A stretch of DNA of 58,348 bases from JBBDKV01 sp040879165 (GTDB lineage: Bacteria > Patescibacteriota > Microgenomatia > UBA1400 > PJMF01): NCBI GenBank assembly GCA_040879165.1, contig JBBDKV010000029.1, forward strand, positions 1 through 58,348, given 5' to 3'. Each line of letters opens with the position of its first letter. Position 1 is the first letter of the stretch. The notes under the pieces were generated by a model. It ran no database searches. It was not told where the DNA came from and saw nothing but the letters and a program-made list of their open reading frames with translations. Position numbers and translations under genes: made by a program. Shown here piece after piece: positions 33,907-41,801 of this stretch.

Positions 33907-36636
33907 ATGGCAGACGAACCAAACAACCCACCAGAAGAAATACAATCACCAACTGGCACATCAGTCAATGGAGTTGAGCGTGAGATCGACTCAATAGAAG
34001 AGAGTGAGTTTGGTAAGCTCAAATATATCTCCATCTCCAACGAAATGCGTAAGAGCTATCTCGACTACGCCATGAGCGTGATCGTTTCTCGAGCATTGCC
34101 CGATGTTCGCGACGGACTCAAACCAGTTCACCGACGCATTTTATACTCGATGTATCGCAGTGGCATCCACCATACCAGCGGTTATAAAAAATCTGCTCGT
34201 ATTGTCGGAGATGTACTCGGTCGCTACCATCCTCACGGTGACTCTCCTGTCTACATGGCACTTGTTCGTCTAGCTCAAGACTTCAGCATGCGCTACCAAC
34301 TCATAGATGGTCAAGGTAACTTTGGATCAGTCGATGGTGATAGTCCAGCTGCCATGCGGTATACCGAAGCGCGTCTTGAAAAAATTTCCTCAGAGTTGCT
34401 CGCTGATCTAGATAAAAATACGGTACCATTTAGTGATAACTTTGATGGCTCCATTCAAGAACCAGATGTCTTACCAGGAAAATTACCTAACTTGCTCCTT
34501 ATGGGCTCAGAGGGCATTGCGGTTGGTATGGCTACCAAAATCCCTCCTCACAACTTAACTGAGGTTTGCAAAGCCATTCTTTTGTTACTTAAAAATGGCA
34601 CAGCCGAACAAACAGAACAATCCAAATCAGATGAAGCCGACGAAGCAGCCAATAAGCCACTCTCCACAGCACCTGTTCCCGCAGATCCAGAAATTGCCAA
34701 ACAAAATGCCTTAATCGACAAACTGCTTGCCACAGACCCAAAAGACCTTGCAGGCAACTTCCAAACTGAGAGCACTATCGATGACATTATGGAGATTATC
34801 AACGGCCCGGATTTTCCCACCGCTGGTATTATGTACGATTTTGAAACTATCAAGGAAGGCTATCGTACGGGTAAGGGCAAAGTAGTTATTCGTGCCAAAG
34901 CAAAAATTGAAGAGAGTAGCAAGGGTGGTCACCAAATTATCGTCACTGAGTTACCGTATCAAGTCAATAAAGCGCGCTTGTTGATGAAAATTGCTGACTT
35001 GGTTAGAGATAAAAAAATTGATGGTATCAAAGACCTCAATGATGATTCTGACCGCACCGGCATGCAGGTCACTATCGACCTAAAACGCGACGCCATCCCC
35101 AAAGTTGTCCTCAACAAATTATTCAAGTACTCAGAACTCCAGACTTCATTTCCAATCAATATGGTTGCACTAACCAGTGAGGGTACGCCACAATTACTTA
35201 ATATTCGTCAAATTCTGCTCGAATTTATCGCACATCGCCAAATTATCATCGTACGCCGCAGCCAACACGAATTAGTCGAGGCTCGCAACCGCGCCCATAT
35301 TCTTGAGGGCTTATTAATTGCACTGCGCAATCTTGATGATGTAATCGAAACCATTCGCCGCTCTCCAGATTCAGACACGGCTCGCACAAAATTGATGGAA
35401 AAATTTGGACTGAGTGAAATTCAAGCTACTGCCATCCTTGACATGCAACTCAAGCGGCTAGCAGCTTTGGAGCGTCAAAAAATTGAAGATGAGTACAAAA
35501 CAGTGCAAGCAAAGATTCTCGAATTCATCGCCTTACTTCAAAATCCAACCAGAATTCTCGAAGTCATAGCCAGCGAAACTGAAGAGCTGATCACCCTCTA
35601 TGGTGATGAACGAAAAACCAAGCTCGTCAAAAGTAAAGTAGGGGAGTTTAGTGAAGAAGACCTTGTTCCTGATGAGCCAGCAGTCATTACTCTCACCGCC
35701 ACCGGTTATATAAAGCGCTTAAATCCCAGTGGCTTCCGCGCTCAATCTCGAGGGGGAGTGGGTTCTATGGGTCTCAAAATGAAGACTGAGGATATGGTGA
35801 GAACGCTGCTTGTGGCAAATACGCACGACACGCTCCTAATGTTCACAAACCATGGTCGCGTCTTCAGAATCAAAGCCTACGAAATTCCAGAAGCCAGTCG
35901 TCAAGCAAAGGGCACCGCCATTGTGAACGTCCTCCAGCTCAAACCTTCTGAAACTGTCCAATCAATACTGCTTGTTAACGGCAACTCAGATACAGAAAAA
36001 TTTATCAGCCTGGCCACCCGTAAAGGCCTCATTAAAAAAACCGCCATCAAATTATACGAGAACATTCGCCAAAATGGCATCATTGCCATCACCTTAAATG
36101 AGGGCGATGAACTCGTCTGGGGCAAAATTACATCTGGCAGTGACGATATTATGCTCGTCACTCACGCCGGCAAATCAATTAGATTTTCAGAAACTGAAGT
36201 CAAATCATCCAACCGAGACACCAAAGGGGTAAAGGGTATCACCCTTGCCAAAGACGATTACGTCATCGGCGTCGAGGTTATCTCCAAAGAAGAGGTAGCT
36301 GCCAAAAGCACCCACTTACTCGTAATCACTGAGCGTGGCATGGGTAAACGAACACTCTTTAGTCAATACCCAGTCCAAAAACGCTCCGGTATGGGCGTCA
36401 AAGTAGCTGACCTGACAAAACGCACCGGTCCAGTAACCACAGCCATGAAAGTGACTGATCAGCACCAAGAAGTAGTGATCTCTAGTAAAAATGGTCAAAC
36501 CATCAAGCTGCCACTCGCTAAAGACTCGATTCCTGTCCTCACTCGTCCCACTCAGGGAGTCATTTTAATGCGAATGCGTGAAGGCGACCACGTCTCAGCA
36601 GTTGCATTGACGTTTGAGAAGGAAAAAGTGGAGTAA
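33907..36636 (+). CDS. gyrA: DNA gyrase subunit A with an inserted loop
   Basis: The breakage-reunion subunit of gyrase (909 aa). The N-terminal domain has ALPDVRDGLKPVHRRILYSM and the catalytic tyrosine in AAMRYTEARL (Y152), followed by LLMGSEGIAVGMATKIPPHN. Between the segment ending LLLLKN (about residue 230) and TIDDIMEIINGPDFPT (about 290) lies a stretch of roughly 45 extra residues, polar and rich in Ala, Asp and Glu, not found in standard GyrA. The C-terminal beta-pinwheel carries the GyrA box in the form QSRGGVG (Q613). The acidic N-terminal 35 residues precede the domain. The GyrA box supports gyrase rather than ParC. 24 bp separates it from the next ORF frame. Confidence 0.94.
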   Translation: MADEPNNPPEEIQSPTGTSVNGVEREIDSIEESEFGKLKYISISNEMRKSYLDYAMSVIVSRALPDVRDGLKPVHRRILYSMYRSGIHHTSGYKKSARIVGDVLGRYHPHGDSPVYMALVRLAQDFSMRYQLIDGQGNFGSVDGDSPAAMRYTEARLEKISSELLADLDKNTVPFSDNFDGSIQEPDVLPGKLPNLLLMGSEGIAVGMATKIPPHNLTEVCKAILLLLKNGTAEQTEQSKSDEADEAANKPLSTAPVPADPEIAKQNALIDKLLATDPKDLAGNFQTESTIDDIMEIINGPDFPTAGIMYDFETIKEGYRTGKGKVVIRAKAKIEESSKGGHQIIVTELPYQVNKARLLMKIADLVRDKKIDGIKDLNDDSDRTGMQVTIDLKRDAIPKVVLNKLFKYSELQTSFPINMVALTSEGTPQLLNIRQILLEFIAHRQIIIVRRSQHELVEARNRAHILEGLLIALRNLDDVIETIRRSPDSDTARTKLMEKFGLSEIQATAILDMQLKRLAALERQKIEDEYKTVQAKILEFIALLQNPTRILEVIASETEELITLYGDERKTKLVKSKVGEFSEEDLVPDEPAVITLTATGYIKRLNPSGFRAQSRGGVGSMGLKMKTEDMVRTLLVANTHDTLLMFTNHGRVFRIKAYEIPEASRQAKGTAIVNVLQLKPSETVQSILLVNGNSDTEKFISLATRKGLIKKTAIKLYENIRQNGIIAITLNEGDELVWGKITSGSDDIMLVTHAGKSIRFSETEVKSSNRDTKGVKGITLAKDDYVIGVEVISKEEVAAKSTHLLVITERGMGKRTLFSQYPVQKRSGMGVKVADLTKRTGPVTTAMKVTDQHQEVVISSKNGQTIKLPLAKDSIPVLTRPTQGVILMRMREGDHVSAVALTFEKEKVE

Positions 36637-36670
36637 TGCTTTCATAAGCAACACCTATTTTGCTCAGTTT

Positions 36671-36713
36671 TCTCGTTCTAGTTTCTATTTTTCTCAACAT
36701 TCTCGTTCTAGTT
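36671..36713 (+). repeat. Two 13-bp direct repeats next to the glycoside hydrolase promoter
   Basis: TCTCGTTCTAGTT occurs at 36671-36683 and again at 36701-36713, 30 bp apart (about three helical turns). The second copy abuts the -35 box, an arrangement expected of an operator or activator site. They lie in the frame of an open hydrophobic ORF, so chance codon repetition cannot be excluded. Confidence 0.45.
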
Positions 36714-36714
36714 C

Positions 36715-36743
36715 TTGCCCTTCACTCGGTTTCTGCCTACAAT
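36715..36743 (+). promoter_or_regulatory. Promoter for the cohesin/dockerin gene cluster, leaderless geometry
   Basis: TTGCCC (36715-36720) and TACAAT (36738-36743) have a 17-bp spacer. TACAAT ends 6 nt before the ATG at 36750, so the mRNA probably starts at the start codon. This supports the ATG at 36750 over an upstream TTG at 36660. Confidence 0.55.
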
Positions 36744-36749
36744 GGAACA

Positions 36750-39700
36750 ATGCTACAACGATTGGTACTTTTTTCATTTGGCGCTTTAGTGATTAGTTTA
36801 ATTGGTGTAGCAACATTTTTCTTACACGATACCCAGACACAAGCTCAAACGAATATCCCAAACCTCATTACTTGTAGCAATCTAGACAGACCGCTCTTGC
36901 TGGGTTTTATGACTAATGGTCAACTCAATCCCGAGTATGCTGATCTAATTTCTGAGGTCGGTGGCACTGCAATGAAGCAAAACTTTAATTGGGACAACAT
37001 CGAACGTGTCAGAGGAGAATATAATTTTGGTGGCTTTGATCAAATGATGGAGCGAGCGAACCAGAATAATCTCATTGTCGTAGCGAACATATCAGGCACA
37101 CCAGAGTGGGCTAAAAGTAGTGATTTGCCCCCACATAAAGACCTTCCCAGAAAAGAATTTACCCAAGATTATCAACGATTTGTAACCACACTCATGCGAC
37201 GATATCCAAATATCATCGCGTACGAGTTTTGGAATGAGCAGAATGGCTGTAGTTCTAGTGCAGGTGGCTGTGGTTTTACCGATCAATCTGTTTCAGATTA
37301 TGCCTACTGGCTCAACGCCACGTACCAAGCAGTCAAAGCAGAGGATCAAAGCAAGTTGGTAGTGCTTGGTGGTCTTGATGGAATTGCTTCTGACGACGGA
37401 GTGGGCTTCATGGAAGCACTGCACAGCAAATCAGGCGGTCGCTCATATGATATTTTCTCAACTCACCCGTATGGCAATAACATGAAGGGTAGAATCGATC
37501 TGGCGGGTGTTCGAGATTTACATCAATTGGTGCAAAAACCAGTCTGGATTACCGAGTGGGGCTGGGATACTAATTTTCCAGGAGAAAAAGCAGTGACCGA
37601 GGAGCAACAGGCTTCTTTTACTGATCAGGACCTTCGAGAACTAGCGCGACCAGAATATAATTTTATTCAGGCTGCTTTTTTTGCCACTATTACTGACCAA
37701 AACGACTTTGTAAAAATGGGATTAATAAAGCGAGAAGGTGGGCAGTGGGTAAAAAAACCAGCCTGGCAGGTATTCAAAAACTTTACAGCCGAACGCTGTC
37801 CTGAAGCTGGACAAACTAGCCCAACTCCAACACCTGCACCACAACCCAATCAACCTCCAGCCAGTGTAGGTCAGGGTGGGGTACAAGATGTACCAATTAC
37901 CATTAGAGCGCACTTTACGGCTCAGCCAGGCTCCAATCCAAACGACGGCAGCACTTGGCCGCAAGTCGCACTATACCTCAACAACGGGGGTGATTTTAAC
38001 GGGCTCAATGACACCGCGGATTGTACTACTGCAAACAGACCTCCCACTTGTGGCACTCCGCCGCTGTTTCAGGAAAAATTAGTTGAAGTTATAGGTGTAA
38101 ATTCGCAAAACTTTACCAAAGACACAGTCGTATCTGCCCAGCAATTACTCAATACGCACCCAACAATTAATCCAAACCTGCCCACCAAGCTTACCTACGC
38201 GTACATAAATGACTATTGGGATCCTAATACCAACACCGACCGCGATGTCTTCATAAATCTAGTAGAACTATTTGATCCCTCTGGCCAATTACTCCTATCC
38301 TATAATCCAGCATCTGCCTCAAGTACAACCAATTATTACTTCGACATGGGTGTGATCAACATTGAAGGCGCTCAAACTAGTCAACAACATGGTATGAACA
38401 ACGCTTTTGATAAAGAACTCATCTTTACTCAAGACGAACAAAGCCCGAGCATATCTAACCAAAATTCCTGGTCACTGACACAGGAAGGAGGTCTCAATAT
38501 TGTCACCACTGACATACCAACCATCCTTAGAGAGCGCTATCCTGACCAGAGCACAACTCCTCCGCAATCGCAACTCGCCTGCGTGGTTTCAAGCAATAGC
38601 ACCGGCGGCACCCAAGCTCAAGCTGGCATGCATCTACTCCCGAATACTGATTTAGAAGTGAGCTCGACAGCATCCGGACCTATTAAAGAATTTATATATG
38701 CATTTTATAATGAAGGCAATAAAAATGAGAATGGCATCGCCCAGCCATTCTGTGTGACTGGTGCGCCAGCTACTCCAGATGCGTGTCCTGAAGGTACAGG
38801 ACAGTTGATCATTCGTGCGGCTGCTGGCTCAAGTCCCATCACGGCTTTTGATACGCTCAATATTTCCAATACTTCTAGTCAATCAGTGTATTCCAGCTTC
38901 AGAGGCGATCACCTCTGGTCCCGCATCGGTTCAAACAACTGGAATGACATTGGTCCTATTACTACCATGCCCACTCCCGAACAAGGACATTTCCAAGACA
39001 TTTCATCAGTAGTTGTTGGAGAACGCGTTTTTATCAACGCTTGGGTTAATAATGTCTGGTATCGAGGGCTGGTAGCAACAAGCTCCTATTCTGGTCAAGA
39101 ACCGCTCTTGAATGGAGCTAGAGACGCAGATGAGTATCGTTGGGAAGAAATCGCAGACTTAGTTTCTCAACCAACCAGCTTGCCAGGCTGGGGTCCAATC
39201 CAAGGCTTTGGGGAATTTGCACTTGAATCACACGTTGTTCAAATCTTCTGGAGAAACAACCAAGAATTTGTGCGCACTGTGGAAATCGGTTCCAGCAACA
39301 CACCAGATTTTGGAAAAGCTGATGCGCAACCCAACCGCGGCTTTCAGCAAATCAGAACAACAGAAAGCCTCCCAGGAAGTGGCTCAGTTCGCGCTATAAC
39401 CTATACCGAACTCTCCGATTCTCAAGTACAAGAAATCGTCTGGCGTGGTCACCAAAGATTTTCAAGAGAAATAAATACTGACTCACTTAATTCTCAATGG
39501 ATGAGTGTCAACTATGCAGTCCAAGAATCTGATGCTGGCCTTGGTGGCGATACTAGGGGAGGGGGTATCATTACTTCCTTCGAGCAAATTGCGGTTGCAG
39601 ACCAACACGCAGACTGGGTAGCTCAACATGGTGAGGATGCGGTACCCGAGGAGTTGCAAATTAACGCCTTGTTTCTAACCGAATCAGATGAGCTCATTCG

Positions 39701-39905
39701 CAGTGATGCTCGATGCACGAGCAGGGTTTTACTAGGTGAACAGATGCCAGGTGACTACAACAATGATTGCGTCATTGATATTTACGATTACAACTACGTT
39801 CTGGAGTACTTTCAGAGACAATGCCCAATGAATCAAGGATGCGTATCAACTCGACAATCAGATCTAGATTTAGTAATTGAAAACTTTGGTAGGATATGCG
39901 AATAA
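36750..39905 (+). CDS. Secreted clan-A glycoside hydrolase with C-terminal dockerin domain
   Basis: A 1051-aa extracellular enzyme. After a signal segment (LVLFSFGALVISLIGVATFF, residues 4-23) comes a TIM-barrel glycoside hydrolase of clan GH-A, most like GH39/GH5: the acid/base Glu is in YEFWNEQNG (E163) and the nucleophile Glu in VWITEWGWD (E269). A Pro/Thr linker (PTPTPAPQPNQPP) leads to beta-rich regions with Trp/Gly-rich segments (WSRIGSNNWNDIG, FQDISSVVVGERVF) that recall carbohydrate-binding beta-propellers. The last 50 residues form a type I-like dockerin: GDYNNDCVIDIYDYNYVLEY is a full calcium loop-helix, the second (SDLDLVIENFG) is weaker. It would bind a cohesin such as those in the next genes. 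Substrate unknown. The upstream frame to 36660 (TTG) was not chosen. Confidence 0.8.
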   Translation: MLQRLVLFSFGALVISLIGVATFFLHDTQTQAQTNIPNLITCSNLDRPLLLGFMTNGQLNPEYADLISEVGGTAMKQNFNWDNIERVRGEYNFGGFDQMMERANQNNLIVVANISGTPEWAKSSDLPPHKDLPRKEFTQDYQRFVTTLMRRYPNIIAYEFWNEQNGCSSSAGGCGFTDQSVSDYAYWLNATYQAVKAEDQSKLVVLGGLDGIASDDGVGFMEALHSKSGGRSYDIFSTHPYGNNMKGRIDLAGVRDLHQLVQKPVWITEWGWDTNFPGEKAVTEEQQASFTDQDLRELARPEYNFIQAAFFATITDQNDFVKMGLIKREGGQWVKKPAWQVFKNFTAERCPEAGQTSPTPTPAPQPNQPPASVGQGGVQDVPITIRAHFTAQPGSNPNDGSTWPQVALYLNNGGDFNGLNDTADCTTANRPPTCGTPPLFQEKLVEVIGVNSQNFTKDTVVSAQQLLNTHPTINPNLPTKLTYAYINDYWDPNTNTDRDVFINLVELFDPSGQLLLSYNPASASSTTNYYFDMGVINIEGAQTSQQHGMNNAFDKELIFTQDEQSPSISNQNSWSLTQEGGLNIVTTDIPTILRERYPDQSTTPPQSQLACVVSSNSTGGTQAQAGMHLLPNTDLEVSSTASGPIKEFIYAFYNEGNKNENGIAQPFCVTGAPATPDACPEGTGQLIIRAAAGSSPITAFDTLNISNTSSQSVYSSFRGDHLWSRIGSNNWNDIGPITTMPTPEQGHFQDISSVVVGERVFINAWVNNVWYRGLVATSSYSGQEPLLNGARDADEYRWEEIADLVSQPTSLPGWGPIQGFGEFALESHVVQIFWRNNQEFVRTVEIGSSNTPDFGKADAQPNRGFQQIRTTESLPGSGSVRAITYTELSDSQVQEIVWRGHQRFSREINTDSLNSQWMSVNYAVQESDAGLGGDTRGGGIITSFEQIAVADQHADWVAQHGEDAVPEELQINALFLTESDELIRSDARCTSRVLLGEQMPGDYNNDCVIDIYDYNYVLEYFQRQCPMNQGCVSTRQSDLDLVIENFGRICE

Positions 39906-39920
39906 TGAAGGTTGCCAATC

Positions 39921-41183
39921 ATGATTGATCATTCAACACAAAATAGCACCACGCCACACACTGCGAAACAGAGCATTTCTCAGCTGACAGCAAAGTTTGA
40001 CACTAAAAGAAAAAGGGGGTTGGTGCTTTCAACTCTGGGAGTAATTACTTTTCTCCTCATTGGTGCTGGCTTATTAACCGCGTTGCAATTGGTGAGTATG
40101 GATCAAAGCCTCATTCAACGAGCAGCGGACGAACGAATCGATATACAGATGTCACCCAGCTCGGTTACGCTCGCTCCCAATCAAACATCCACTATTAACC
40201 TCACTGCCAACACCGGATCACTCAGTATGTCGGCTACAAAAGTAGTATTGAGATACGATAGTGCTGTTTTTACCATAGAAGAAATTACTCCCGTTGAACC
40301 TTTTACAGTTATTTTGAACGAGCCAGGAATTGACAACACTACAGGTATGGCAACATTTACGGTAGGAGCCACCCCCGATCCACTTGTGGGTCAAGGAACA
40401 ATCGCAAGTATTGTTATTCGTGCTGTAAATACGGATGATCAAGCAAGATTAAGCTATGATGGCGCAACTGAAGTCGCTGCCTTTGGTTCTTCTACAAATC
40501 GAGCCAACATTGCTGGTGATAGCACCATTACCGTTCAACCCACAAGCACTACTCCCACACCCACACCTACTGCCACACCTACTGCCACGCCTACTGCCAC
40601 ACCGACAAGCGCTCCTGATCCCAATGACCCCAGCCTTCGGCTAACCATGCGGTATCGCCTCGATGGAGTAAATGAACCAAATATTGAGGTGCCCACTGAA
40701 GTTTCCTTTCGGTACACCACCAACGGCACTACAATTGTCAACACCTACAATCGAGTTTTTACCAGTAATGAGCAAAACACTATGACACTCACTGAGAGTC
40801 TACTTGATGAGGAGTTTAACCTACAAACAATCGAAGCCCCCATTGAGATATTTATAAAACCAACCAATGGCTTACGGACAAAGCTCAGAACAATTGAAAC
40901 AATTCCAGAGGGTATTACGCCAGGATCAACCGTTGAGATTGACGTCACTGAAACGCTAGTACAAATTGGCGATGTTGAGCACGCCAACGACGAAGACAAC
41001 CGCATTAACCTCAATGACATTAGTAGTATTACCAACTACCTCGGTGATGAAGCAGATACACCAGTCACTGCCGATATGAACCCCCGGGCTGACCTCGATC
41101 ATAATGGCGTAATTAACATTTCTGATCTCAGCTATATTTTAGAAAACTTCACTGAGCTAAATGTCAAAGGAGAAGATCTATGA
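39921..41183 (+). CDS. Membrane-anchored cohesin + dockerin protein
   Basis: A 420-aa protein. One membrane helix (GVITFLLIGAGLLTALQLV, about residues 38-56) is followed by a cohesin-like domain (about 70-205): IDIQMSPSSVTLAPNQTSTI, VVLRYDSAVFTIEEITPVEP and MATFTVGATPDPLVGQGTIA, the family's Yd-x-x-v strand pattern. A Thr-Pro linker of TPTA repeats (40552-40605) leads to a beta domain and a C-terminal dockerin with two calcium loops, NDEDNRINLNDISSITNYL and DLDHNGVINISDLSYILENF. With both partner modules it could bridge other components, like a scaffoldin. The ATG at 39921 follows GAAGG by 9 nt; an upstream TTG at 39912 is less likely. It begins 15 bp after the hydrolase stop. Confidence 0.75.
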   Translation: MIDHSTQNSTTPHTAKQSISQLTAKFDTKRKRGLVLSTLGVITFLLIGAGLLTALQLVSMDQSLIQRAADERIDIQMSPSSVTLAPNQTSTINLTANTGSLSMSATKVVLRYDSAVFTIEEITPVEPFTVILNEPGIDNTTGMATFTVGATPDPLVGQGTIASIVIRAVNTDDQARLSYDGATEVAAFGSSTNRANIAGDSTITVQPTSTTPTPTPTATPTATPTATPTSAPDPNDPSLRLTMRYRLDGVNEPNIEVPTEVSFRYTTNGTTIVNTYNRVFTSNEQNTMTLTESLLDEEFNLQTIEAPIEIFIKPTNGLRTKLRTIETIPEGITPGSTVEIDVTETLVQIGDVEHANDEDNRINLNDISSITNYLGDEADTPVTADMNPRADLDHNGVINISDLSYILENFTELNVKGEDL

Positions 41184-41794
41184 CCGCACTGTCTGCCCAA
41201 ACAAAAATCCTTTTAATTGCATTTAGCAGTGTTGTCGTCTTAGTGCTAATTGGGTCGGCTATTTATAAAGGTTGGTACTTCAACACTTTTTCAACATCTA
41301 CTCAAGAGCCTTTAACCCTCTTTCAAGATAATCAAACAGAATCATTTACTATCAAAATGGTTCCATCAAGTAGCACAGCAGCGGTAGGGGAGAGCATAAC
41401 GTATTCTCTTATTCCCAACCAAACACTAGAAGCTAGTGCTTTAGGAGTGCGACTACTCATCGCCAGTGAGTATGCTAACCAACTCGATTTGCCTGAATCA
41501 TTCACGACCGCTGAACTCGAACAGGATAACCAGGCCATTCTAAATACCATCACAGAGAATGAGCAAAATCAGGTTTATGCTGATCTAGCAATTATTTCCG
41601 TCAACCCTCGACAAAATCCAGTACTCATCACGGCTAACCAGTCAATCGCCAGCTTTGCCATCATCATTCCTGATGTTGATTTTGATCCAGCAACTATTTT
41701 TAGCCTCGATCAAGAATCCAGCATGATTACGTTCTTGGAAGACAATTCAGCTTCAATAGAATTAGAAATAGAACCAGTTACGATCACAGAATAG
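41180..41794 (+). CDS. Membrane-anchored cohesin-like protein
   Basis: A 204-aa protein that begins at an ATGA overlap with the previous stop and has AAAGGAG at 8 nt, so it is translationally coupled. One N-terminal helix (ILLIAFSSVVVLVLIGSAIY) is followed by a single beta-sandwich (about residues 50-200): FTIKMVPSSSTAAVGESITY, ALGVRLLIASEYANQLDLPE, ANQSIASFAIIIPDVDF and EIEPVTI. The order of strands resembles a cohesin or the related CBM2/3 folds, but the sequence is more diverged than its neighbours. No dockerin. It may present a second binding site at the membrane. Confidence 0.6.
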   Translation: MTALSAQTKILLIAFSSVVVLVLIGSAIYKGWYFNTFSTSTQEPLTLFQDNQTESFTIKMVPSSSTAAVGESITYSLIPNQTLEASALGVRLLIASEYANQLDLPESFTTAELEQDNQAILNTITENEQNQVYADLAIISVNPRQNPVLITANQSIASFAIIIPDVDFDPATIFSLDQESSMITFLEDNSASIELEIEPVTITE

Positions 41795-41801
41795 TTGTAC
41801 T

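Noticed and set aside
36660..36749. TTG start extending the glycoside hydrolase by 30 residues
   Set aside because: It would place a second hydrophobic stretch before a complete signal peptide, and the promoter at 36715-36743 lies inside it.
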